Shown here in pieces: positions 9,380 to 17,136 of a stretch of 36,263 bases of DNA (the first letter of the stretch is position 1; each line of letters starts with the position of its first letter). The stretch lies in the NCBI GenBank assembly GCA_030682415.1, contig JAUXOE010000038.1:1-36263 (forward strand), written 5' to 3'. The stretch comes from Parvibaculum sp. GTDB lineage: Bacteria > Pseudomonadota > Alphaproteobacteria > Parvibaculales > Parvibaculaceae. The position numbers and the translations under genes were made by a program. The notes below the pieces were generated by a model that was not told the origin of the DNA, searched no databases, and was given only the letters and a program-made list of their open reading frames with translations.

Positions 9380-10208
9380 AGACGGGTTTGTGCAGGCGCT
9401 GCCGCCTGAGTCGAAAGGCGAGGCGCCGGGGCGCGGGCGGCTGAAAGGCCGGCATATTCTGGTGGTCGGCGGCGGTCAGCGCGTGCTCGACGCGGCGACC
9501 GATCCCGTCGGCAACGGCCGCGCCATGTCGATCCTCTTTGCCCGCGAAGGCGCCAGCGTTGCGGTTGCCGACATGAACAAGACCTCCGCCGACGAGACGG
9601 TGGCGAAAATCGCCTCGGAAGGCGGCAAGGCAACCGCCATCGAAGCCGACATTTCGAAACCCGCCGATATCGAACGGATGATCGGCGAAGCCGAAAAGGC
9701 ACTGGGCGGCCTCGACGGGCTGGTGCTGAATGTCGGCATCGGCGTCGGCGGCCTCGGCCTTGCGGGCGCAACGCCCGAAGACTGGGACAAGGTGCTGGGC
9801 GTCAATTTGCGCGGGCCGATGCTCTGCTGCAAGGCAGCCCTGCCGCGCCTCGCCGACGGCTCGCCGGTCGTCTTCATTTCCTCGATCGCCGGGCAGATCG
9901 CCGGTTCGCGCCTGCCCGCCTATGACGCCTCGAAGGCGGCACTCGGCGGGTTGATGCGCCATGTGGCGCTCGAAGGTGCGAAGCGCGGCATCCGCGCCAA
10001 CATCGTCGCGCCCGGTCTGGTCGACACACCGCTCGGCCGCCTCGCAACGCAGGGCCGCCCGTCGCGCGGGCGCACGCCCGTCCCCTTCGGCCGCCAGGCC
10101 ACCGGCTGGGAAATCGCCAATGCGGCGCTCTTTCTGATGTCCGACGAAAGCATTTACGTCACCGCGCAAACGCTGGCCGTCGACAGCGGTCTCACCGGCA
10201 TTTCGTAG
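9372..10208 (+). CDS. SDR-family oxidoreductase
   Basis: 278 aa; LNVGIGVGG, ISSIAGQIAGSRLPAYDASKAALGG (YxxxK intact), C-terminal VTAQTLAVDSGLTGIS. Overlaps the preceding CMD gene end. Confidence 0.9.
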   Translation: MAEDGFVQALPPESKGEAPGRGRLKGRHILVVGGGQRVLDAATDPVGNGRAMSILFAREGASVAVADMNKTSADETVAKIASEGGKATAIEADISKPADIERMIGEAEKALGGLDGLVLNVGIGVGGLGLAGATPEDWDKVLGVNLRGPMLCCKAALPRLADGSPVVFISSIAGQIAGSRLPAYDASKAALGGLMRHVALEGAKRGIRANIVAPGLVDTPLGRLATQGRPSRGRTPVPFGRQATGWEIANAALFLMSDESIYVTAQTLAVDSGLTGIS

Positions 10209-10219
10209 GGAGAAACATC

Positions 10220-11200
10220 ATGGGTCTCGGCCTCGGCAAGTTTCAATACACCAAGGGCCTGCACGATCTCGGCAATGGCGGCTATGCCTGGCTGCAGCCG
10301 GATGGCGGCTGGGGCTGGTCGAATGCCGGCCTGATCGTCGACAGCGGCGAGTCATTCCTTGTCGACACGCTGTTCGACGTGCCGCTGACCCGCGACATGC
10401 TCGCCGCCATGCGCAAGGCAGAGCCGAAGGCGGCGGCGAAGATCAACACCGTCGTCAACACCCATCACAATGGCGACCACTGCAACGGCAATGAATGCTG
10501 CGCCGGCGCCGAGATCATCGCCCACAAGCTGGCCGTCGAGGGCATGCGCCACGAACCGCCGGCGCTGCTGGCAGGCTTTCTCGACATGGCGCCCAGCCTC
10601 GGCGATCTCGGAAAATATGTGACGCAATGCTTCGGCGCCTTCGACTTCAAGGGCGTCACGCAGACATTGCCGACAACGACCTTCGAAACCGAACTGACGC
10701 GTCATGTCGGATCGAAGGAAATCCGCATCATGCATGTCGGCCCCGCGCACACGCCGGGCGACGCGCTGGTCTATGTGCCGGCCGACAGGACGGTTTTCAC
10801 CGGCGACATTCTCTTCATCGAAGGTCACCCGATCATGTGGGAAGGCCCGGTCGGCAACTGGATCGCCGCTTGCGACAAGATCATGGCGATGGATGTCGAA
10901 ACGGTCGTGCCGGGCCATGGGCCGATCACCGGCAAGAATGGCGTCAAGGCGGTACGCGACTATCTGGTCTATGTGCGCGACGAAGCGAAGAAGCGCCACG
11001 ATGCAGGTCTGTCCGCCCTCGACGCGGCGCTCGACATCGACATGTCGGATTATGACAGCTGGGGCGACGGCGAACGCATCGTCGTCAATGTCGCAACGCT
11101 CTACAAGGAATTCAACGGCGACCACACGCCCAACGACGCCGCAACGCTCTTTGGCCAGATGGCGGAAGTGGCGAAGAAAAAAGGCATTCTCAAGGTCTGA
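10220..11200 (+). CDS. MBL-fold metallo-hydrolase
   Basis: 326 aa; NTHHNGDHCNGN metal motif, HVGPAHTPGDALVYVP, FTGDILF, VPGHGPITG. Confidence 0.9.
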   Translation: MGLGLGKFQYTKGLHDLGNGGYAWLQPDGGWGWSNAGLIVDSGESFLVDTLFDVPLTRDMLAAMRKAEPKAAAKINTVVNTHHNGDHCNGNECCAGAEIIAHKLAVEGMRHEPPALLAGFLDMAPSLGDLGKYVTQCFGAFDFKGVTQTLPTTTFETELTRHVGSKEIRIMHVGPAHTPGDALVYVPADRTVFTGDILFIEGHPIMWEGPVGNWIAACDKIMAMDVETVVPGHGPITGKNGVKAVRDYLVYVRDEAKKRHDAGLSALDAALDIDMSDYDSWGDGERIVVNVATLYKEFNGDHTPNDAATLFGQMAEVAKKKGILKV

Positions 11201-11311
11201 CATCCGTCTCCCCTGACGTTGCGTCACGTCACGCAGCCGTGATCGCAACGGCGTGGACAGCAGCCCGCGCCGCGCCGATGATCCGCGTCGACCGAAACCG
11301 GAGGGGACGCC

Positions 11312-12097
11312 ATGCCGACGCTCTACGAACATCCGCTCTCGCCCTATGCGCAGAAGGTAAAAATCGCCGCGCGCGAAAAGGGCGTCGATCTAACGCTGAA
11401 GACGCCGGAGGGCATCGGCGCGGGCGGAGCGCGCGGCGAATTCGTCGCTGCCAATCCGCGCGCCGAAGTGCCGGCGCTGATCGACGGCGATGTGCAGATC
11501 TTCGATTCGACCATCATCCTCGAATATCTCGAGGACAAGTTTCCGAACCCGCCCATGCTGCCGGCATCGCCGGCCGACAGGGCCCGCGTTCGCATGATCG
11601 AGGAGGTCTGCGACACGCATTACGAGGCGATCAACTGGGGCCTCGGTGAAATCGCCTGGTTCGGCCGCGCCAGCGGCGCAAAGGCCGCCGAAATTCAGGC
11701 CCGCGCCGCCGAACAGACCGGGCGCATTCATGCATGGCTGACGCGGCAGCTCGGGCAGGCCGACTGGTTCAACGACAAAGACTTCGGCTGGGGTGACCTT
11801 TCGGTCGTGCCGTACGTCAATGGTTCGGCTGGCTTCGGCAACGCGCCCGGCGAAACCTCCCCGCTCGGCCGCTGGCTGGCCCGCGCCAATGCGCGCCCCA
11901 GCGTCGCGCAGACGGCCAAGGAAGCCCGTGACAGCATTGCCGGCATGACCCAGATCGCGAATGTGCTGGAACAGGGCCTCTTCAAGCGCGAATATCGCGA
12001 CCATCGTCTTGAGTGGATGATGAAGACCGGCGGCGTCGAGATCGTCCTCGACGGCCTGAAGAAAGACAACATACGTTTCAGCCACGACTTCGAATAG
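11312..12097 (+). CDS. glutathione S-transferase family protein
   Basis: 261 aa; MPTLYEHPLSPYAQKVKIAAREKGVDL, NPRAEVPALIDGDVQIFDSTIILEYLEDKFP (thioredoxin-fold GSH site with cis-Pro and D/S). Confidence 0.9.
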   Translation: MPTLYEHPLSPYAQKVKIAAREKGVDLTLKTPEGIGAGGARGEFVAANPRAEVPALIDGDVQIFDSTIILEYLEDKFPNPPMLPASPADRARVRMIEEVCDTHYEAINWGLGEIAWFGRASGAKAAEIQARAAEQTGRIHAWLTRQLGQADWFNDKDFGWGDLSVVPYVNGSAGFGNAPGETSPLGRWLARANARPSVAQTAKEARDSIAGMTQIANVLEQGLFKREYRDHRLEWMMKTGGVEIVLDGLKKDNIRFSHDFE

Positions 12098-12105
12098 GAA
12101 CGCCC

Positions 12106-13038
12106 ATGTCCGCCGACGCCTCTTCCATCATTCTGCATCAATACGACATCTCGCCCTTTTCGGAGAAAGTGCGCGTGGTCTTCGGCATCAAGGGCCTCGA
12201 CTGGTTTGCCTGCGACGAGCCCGTCATCATGCCGAAACCCGAACTGGTGGCGCTGACCGGCGGCTACCGCAAGATCCCGGTCATGCAGATCGGCGCCGAC
12301 ATTTATTGCGACACACAGATCATCATCCGCGAACTGGAGCGCCGCTTCCCGAAACCGTCGGTCTTCGTCGGCGGCGACAAGGGCCTCGGCTGGGGCATGG
12401 GGCTCTGGACCGACCGCAGCTTCTTCATGGCCGCCGTTGCCGTCATTTTCGGCAATGCACCTGACGCGATGGGCGAGGATTTCAAGGAAGACCGGTCGAA
12501 ACTGATGGGCCGCCCCTTCGACACCGACGCGATGAAGGCGGGCGCGCCCCTGATGGCCGAACAGTTGCGCGCCAATTTCGGCTGGCTCGAGGAGCAACTG
12601 GCGGATGGCCGCAAATTCCTGATGGGCGAGGCGCCGGGCATCGCCGATGCCAATGCCTATTACAATCTGGCTTTCATCCGCTGGATCGTGCCGGCGGCAA
12701 TGAAGAGCGCCGAAGCGATGCCGCATCTCGCCGCCTGGGAAAAGCGGGTGAAGGCGGTCGGCCATGGAAGCCGGCAGGAAATTTCGCGCGAAGCGGCGCT
12801 CGACATCGCAAAGGCCGCAACCTCGACGGAAACAGTGACAGCCGATCCGGGCGAGCCCAACGGCTTGAAGCCCGGCGATAAGGTAACCGTCATGGCCGAC
12901 GATTACGGCCGCGACCCGATTGCCGGCGAACTCGTTTCATCATCGGCCCAGCACGTCGCGCTGAAGCGCAGCGATCCGCGTGTCGGCGAGGTGGTGGTGC
13001 ATTTCCCGCGTGCGGGCTTCCTGGTCATGCGCGGCTGA
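12106..13038 (+). CDS. glutathione S-transferase family protein with C-terminal extension
   Basis: Start at internal MSADASSIILHQYDISPFSEKVRVVFGIKGL; GGYRKIPVMQIGADIYCDTQIIIRELERRFP. Roughly 65 aa beyond the usual GST helical domain. Confidence 0.87.
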   Translation: MSADASSIILHQYDISPFSEKVRVVFGIKGLDWFACDEPVIMPKPELVALTGGYRKIPVMQIGADIYCDTQIIIRELERRFPKPSVFVGGDKGLGWGMGLWTDRSFFMAAVAVIFGNAPDAMGEDFKEDRSKLMGRPFDTDAMKAGAPLMAEQLRANFGWLEEQLADGRKFLMGEAPGIADANAYYNLAFIRWIVPAAMKSAEAMPHLAAWEKRVKAVGHGSRQEISREAALDIAKAATSTETVTADPGEPNGLKPGDKVTVMADDYGRDPIAGELVSSSAQHVALKRSDPRVGEVVVHFPRAGFLVMRG

Positions 13039-13039
13039 C

Positions 13040-14104
13040 ATGAGACCCGAGCTCGGCACGATCGAAGGTTTCTACGGGCTTCCATGGACGGCGGAAGAGC
13101 GTGCCGCGAACATCGCCTTTCTCGCAGGCCATGGTTACGGCTTCTATCTCTATGCCCCGAAAGCCGACACCTTCCTGCGCCGCCGCTGGGCCGAGCCGCA
13201 TCCGACGGAAATGGCCGACGACCTCGCGCGCCTCGCTGCACAATGCCGCGACGCAGACGTGCGCTTCGGCGTCGGCCTCAGCCCCTACGAGCTCTATCTG
13301 AATTTCGATGCACGCGCCCGCGAAGCGCTGGCGGCGAAGCTTGCCTTTCTCGACGGCATCGGCTGCGTCGATCTCGCCATCCTCTTCGACGACATGCGCG
13401 GCGACATCGAGGGTCTCGCCGACAAGCAGATCGAGATTGTCGACTGGATCGCGTCGCGCACCGGCGCCAGCCGCCTCATCACCTGCCCGAGCTACTACAC
13501 CGACGACCCGATCCTCGATCGCGTCTTCGGTCAGCGCCCGCCCGGCTATCTCGAAGCGCTGGGCGCGCGTCTCGATCCCGCCGTCGAAATCATGTGGACC
13601 GGCCCGCGCGTCTGCTCGAAGGAACTGCCGGTGAATCACCTCGCGCGCACCGCCGAAACGCTGCGCCGCAAGCCTTTCATCTGGGACAATTACCCGGTCA
13701 ATGACGGCCAGCGCATGTCGCCCTTCCTTCACTTGCGCGCCTTCACCGGCCGCACGCGCGAAATCGGCGCTGAAATTTCGGCACATGGCGTCAACCCCGC
13801 GTCACAGGCGATGCTGAGCCGCATTCCGATGCTGACACTCGAAATGCTTTACCGGGACACGGCCTATGATCCGGACGCGGCCTTCCACGCCGTCGCCGAA
13901 AAAATTGCCGGTCCAGTGCTCGCACAGATGATCGAGCAAGACCTGACGGCCCTGCAGGATACCGGTCTCGATGCGCTGCCTGAAAAAGAGATGGCGGCAC
14001 TGCGTTCCCGCTATGCCGCCATCGATCATCCTTGCGCCCGCGAGATCGCCCTCTGGCTCGATGGCCACTGGCGCATCACCGACGAAATCGTCCAGACGCA
14101 ATAA
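13040..14104 (+). CDS. GH84 (beta-N-acetylglucosaminidase / O-GlcNAcase-like) glycosidase-family protein
   Basis: MRPELGTIEGFYGLPWTAEER, YLYAPKADTFLRRRW, LAILFDDMRGD, IMWTGPRVCSKELPVNHL, FIWDNYPVNDG match GH84 signature segments (FYGxPW, YAPKxD, DD catalytic pair, WTG, DNYPxND). Confidence 0.85.
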   Translation: MRPELGTIEGFYGLPWTAEERAANIAFLAGHGYGFYLYAPKADTFLRRRWAEPHPTEMADDLARLAAQCRDADVRFGVGLSPYELYLNFDARAREALAAKLAFLDGIGCVDLAILFDDMRGDIEGLADKQIEIVDWIASRTGASRLITCPSYYTDDPILDRVFGQRPPGYLEALGARLDPAVEIMWTGPRVCSKELPVNHLARTAETLRRKPFIWDNYPVNDGQRMSPFLHLRAFTGRTREIGAEISAHGVNPASQAMLSRIPMLTLEMLYRDTAYDPDAAFHAVAEKIAGPVLAQMIEQDLTALQDTGLDALPEKEMAALRSRYAAIDHPCAREIALWLDGHWRITDEIVQTQ

Positions 14105-14141
14105 GGCGGCGCGCCGTTATGCCGCCATCCCGAGACCCGCG

Positions 14142-14951
14142 TCAGCGGGCCGTTATCCCACCATCAATGACAAGTTCGCTGCCGGTCATGTAGCGCGACT
14201 CGTCGGAGGCGAGGAACACGATCCCGGCCGCGATGTCCGACGGCAATCCGGCATAGCCGAGCGGCGTCGTCGCCGCGATTGCATTCGGATCGATGGCATT
14301 GGCGCCCTCGGCGATCGGCAACACGCTGGAGGCAATCGCGTCGGTGCCGCCCGGTGTCATCTTCTGCCAGATCGCCGTGTCGATGATGCCCGGATGCACC
14401 GAGTTGACGCGCACATTCATCTGCGCTTGCGCGCATTCAAGCGCCACCGCCTTGGTGAAAAGCCGGACCGCCCCCTTGGTCGCGCAATAGCCGGCCAACC
14501 CCGGTGCACCCTGAAGTCCGGCGATCGAAGAAATATTGATGACCGAACCACCGCCCGATGCCGCGATCAGCGGGATGGCGTGTTTGACGCCGAAGAACAC
14601 GCCGTCGACATTGATCGATTGCTGCCGTGTCCATTCTTCGTAGGACATTTCGAAGATCGAAGCGCCGATGGCGATGCCGGCATTGTTGACGAGGATGTGC
14701 AATCCGCCGAATTCCGACTTTGCTGCCGCGACGATTTCCGCCCAGCGCGCTTCACTGGTGACGTCATGCTTGTGGGCCGAGGCCGTGCCGCCGGCTTTGG
14801 CGATCAGCGCCGCTGTCTCCTTGAGCCCCGCTTCGTCGACATCGGTGACGATGAGCTTCGCCCCCTCCGCCGCCAGTGCCAGCGCCGCGCCACGGCCGAT
14901 ACCGCTCGCCGCACCCGTTACCAGCGCCACCTTGCCGCTTACCCGTCCCAT
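14142..14951 (-). CDS. SDR-family oxidoreductase
   Basis: 269 aa; VTGAASGIGRGAA, NNAG, INISSIAGLQGAPGLAGYCATKGAVRLF, MTGSELVIDGG. Confidence 0.93.
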   Translation of the reverse strand: MGRVSGKVALVTGAASGIGRGAALALAAEGAKLIVTDVDEAGLKETAALIAKAGGTASAHKHDVTSEARWAEIVAAAKSEFGGLHILVNNAGIAIGASIFEMSYEEWTRQQSINVDGVFFGVKHAIPLIAASGGGSVINISSIAGLQGAPGLAGYCATKGAVRLFTKAVALECAQAQMNVRVNSVHPGIIDTAIWQKMTPGGTDAIASSVLPIAEGANAIDPNAIAATTPLGYAGLPSDIAAGIVFLASDESRYMTGSELVIDGGITAR

Positions 14952-14976
14952 GTTTCATCTCCCGGTTTTGCTTGTT

Positions 14977-15007
14977 TTGACCGATACTCTTTCGGCGTTT
15001 GGGTCAA
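14977..15007. promoter_or_regulatory. Candidate operator, inverted repeat TTGACC-N19-GGTCAA upstream of SDR gene
   Basis: Perfect 6-bp arms at 14977-14982 and 15002-15007, upstream of the minus-strand SDR start at 14951. Confidence 0.35.
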
Positions 15008-15042
15008 TGTTCTAGGGTATCCCCCCTAGTGTCGCAACGGCC

Positions 15043-15050
15043 CACCCCAC
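15043..15050. repeat. Left copy of 8-bp target site duplication CACCCCAC
   Basis: Identical to 18077-18084, immediately outside the TIR. Confidence 0.9.
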
Positions 15051-15067
15051 GGTAGTGTCTCAGTTTG
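15051..15067 (+). repeat. Left terminal inverted repeat
   Basis: GGTAGTGTCTCAGTTTG. Confidence 0.92.
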
Positions 15068-15149
15068 AGGGGCGATAACGGCATGGCAAGCAGAATTGCC
15101 TTTTCCTCGCCAATAACCCAATCTCCCACATGGGTAGGGGGGATTCGGG

Positions 15150-16007
15150 ATGGCCGCTTTGTCTGTTCCCATCGTACTGAGATACGATGGTCTGGACGCC
15201 GAAAACCATCAAGTCGATCTGGCGGATTTAGGCACGTCCTTATTGGGGGCGTCCCGCATGATCGCCCTGTCTGCAAACTTCGCTTACACCGGACGTGTGA
15301 TTACGCGAGCGCCAGCACTCCAAGTGCGGGTTCTTGGCGGCATCGCCAAAGACGGCTGTTGGCAGATTCCCATTTTCATAGCCCCGCTCGTGCCGGTTTT
15401 GCCGGACATATACCAAGCAATTTCATCAAACCTTGTGGGCGCTCTAGTCAATTGGACCTTGGCGAAGTTCGGCGGGAGACCGAAGGAGGCCGAAATGTTT
15501 AAGGCAATTACCGATAAAGCGATTGAGTCAAATGAGCAAATATCTAAACACGCTATTTCGGAAATGCGGCGGCTGGCTGAAAGCGTGGTTGATGCTCAGA
15601 GGCCAGCAGCAAAGAAACTCGTGAAGCCCGTTGGCGAAACATGCGAGACGCTTAGGATTGGCGATATCCCGGAGGCCATAGAAGTTGATCGGCCAATGAA
15701 AGACGCAATTTCCGAGGACGGAAACATTGAGACTTTGGACGAACGAAACTATGTGGTTTTGTTCTCGGAGTTAGACCGGCGGAACAAGACGGGCAAGCTT
15801 TCAATTAAAGACGATCCTCAGCCACAAAAGCGTTACTCCTCAGTTATCACTGATCCGAAAATCGACGAGACAGACAATATCTATGCAGAGTCTTTGAGCG
15901 CAGAGAAGTGGATCACTGTTCGCGGAAAGATGCAGCTCAAAGATAATGAACCTTATCGCATTTACATTTCAGCCGGGGCGGCTGGATCGGCTAAAATTGC
16001 CGGGTAA
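15150..16007 (+). CDS. uncharacterised passenger protein (285 aa) of the transposon
   Basis: ORF with G-rich RBS-like GGGGGGATTCGGG before ATG. Hydrophobic stretch WQIPIFIAPLVPVLPDIYQAISSNLVGALVNW, polar/charged middle, beta-rich-looking C-terminus. Lower-GC codons than flanking genes. Confidence 0.75.
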   Translation: MAALSVPIVLRYDGLDAENHQVDLADLGTSLLGASRMIALSANFAYTGRVITRAPALQVRVLGGIAKDGCWQIPIFIAPLVPVLPDIYQAISSNLVGALVNWTLAKFGGRPKEAEMFKAITDKAIESNEQISKHAISEMRRLAESVVDAQRPAAKKLVKPVGETCETLRIGDIPEAIEVDRPMKDAISEDGNIETLDERNYVVLFSELDRRNKTGKLSIKDDPQPQKRYSSVITDPKIDETDNIYAESLSAEKWITVRGKMQLKDNEPYRIYISAGAAGSAKIAG

Positions 16008-16010
16008 GCT

Positions 16011-16844
16011 TTAGTCCGCCAACTGAGCAATGTCTTCAAGAGACCATACACGATCCGAAACACCCGCTTCCATGGCCGGGGTAACGCGAAGCGTCTTATG
16101 GATTTTCGCGAAATTGTAGAACATGAAGTGCAGGGCCACGGCGTGGGCGTGGTTTTCGATCTTCTTTGAGAAGCCGTTGGTCAGGCGCGTGAACCGGCGC
16201 ATGTGCATCCGCATGGTGAGGTTCTGCCGCTCAACATAGGACGTGGAGACGTGCTGGCGGTCGGGATTGCCCGTGACGCGCTCTTTCTTCGCGCCCTTGC
16301 AGATAGCCGGGCTGTAGCGGCGCTGGCCTTCCGGGGCGGTGCCGTAAATCTTGATGAGGGTGGCGAAGTCCACATCGTCGCCAAAGGCATCCTCGACCGC
16401 GCCAAGGTACGGGCCGTGCCCGTCGCTCGTAAGTTGGACACGGTTCGCGAGCCGGGACGCCACGTCCTGCATGAACTCGTGAGCATATTCCGCGTCACGC
16501 CCGCCAATGAGATAGGAGACGATCAGCTTGCTATCGGCGTCGATTGCGGTCCACGTCCACGTGTCGCCAGCGCCTTCCGGCGCGGCCTTCGCGGCCGGGA
16601 CGTTCTTTGCCTTCGCGTAGGTGAAGCTCCAAATCTCGTCCACCTGCACCCGCTGAGACTTCACGTTGCGCACGTGCTCGTCGTGATAGGCAGCGCAAGC
16701 CGTGCCGACATCAATCAACAATTTTGTCACCGTGTTGATGCTCACGTCCGCCAGCCGAGACGTGGCCCGGAGGCTCATGCCTTCGCAGAGCATTCCGAGG
16801 ATTTGAGCGCGCTTCTGTGTGGACAGCTTGTTCATGTCAATCAA
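16011..16844 (-). CDS. IS1-like DDE transposase, single ORF
   Basis: N-terminal HTH (RAQILGMLCEGMSLRATSRLADVSINTVTKLL), QVDEIWSFTY, TAIDADSKLIVSYLIGGRD, LTSDGHGPY, STSYVERQNLTMRMHMRRFTRLTNGFSKKIENH. The alternative start MNKLSTQ is at 16835. Confidence 0.88.
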   Translation of the reverse strand: MIDMNKLSTQKRAQILGMLCEGMSLRATSRLADVSINTVTKLLIDVGTACAAYHDEHVRNVKSQRVQVDEIWSFTYAKAKNVPAAKAAPEGAGDTWTWTAIDADSKLIVSYLIGGRDAEYAHEFMQDVASRLANRVQLTSDGHGPYLGAVEDAFGDDVDFATLIKIYGTAPEGQRRYSPAICKGAKKERVTGNPDRQHVSTSYVERQNLTMRMHMRRFTRLTNGFSKKIENHAHAVALHFMFYNFAKIHKTLRVTPAMEAGVSDRVWSLEDIAQLAD

Positions 16845-16977
16845 TGTAGGGAGTCAAGCATGAGCGGTCAAGCATAAAGTTCAATTATGTGGGCATAGCT
16901 CCGCTAACCCATTGGCGGGACTCGCAAAATGGCAAATTGACTTTTAAATCAATCGGTTATATAAGAAAGGGGTTCGG

Positions 16978-17051
16978 CCCCCACGGCAGGATTCGGACCT
17001 GCAACCTCCAAGTTGGGACTTCGGCGCTCTATCCAGTTGAGCTACGTGGGG
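16978..17051 (-). tRNA. tRNA-like gene carried in the transposon, putative anticodon CCC (Gly by codon); possibly degenerate or non-canonical
   Basis: Minus strand CCCCACG-TA-GCTC-AACTGGATA-GAGC-G-CCGAA-GTCCCAA-CTTGG-AGGTT-GCAGG-TCCGAAT-CCTGC-CGTGGGG-G (74 nt). Full cloverleaf spacing with paired acceptor, D and T stems. Anticodon stem has a G-U pair and an A-C mismatch; position 55 is C; CCA is not encoded. Confidence 0.7.
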
Positions 17052-17067
17052 TAACCGAATGGGAATG

Positions 17068-17085
17068 GCCCGGCCAAAGCCGGGC
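17068..17085. other. Short GC hairpin next to the tRNA-like gene
   Basis: GCCCGGC-CAAA-GCCGGGC. Confidence 0.55.
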
Positions 17086-17136
17086 TTAGTCCCTCCTAAC
17101 GGATGGCGGCCAGCACATCGCTTGTCTCCTTTCCAG

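Noticed and set aside
15065-15502. 145-aa + strand ORF inside the transposon
   Set aside because: Out-of-frame overlap with the better 285-aa ORF starting at 15150; no RBS or domain evidence.
16889-17089. 66-aa + strand ORF (GRIRTCNLQVGTSALYPVELRG)
   Set aside because: Classic spurious peptide from the antisense strand of a tRNA; it supports the tRNA-like call rather than a protein.
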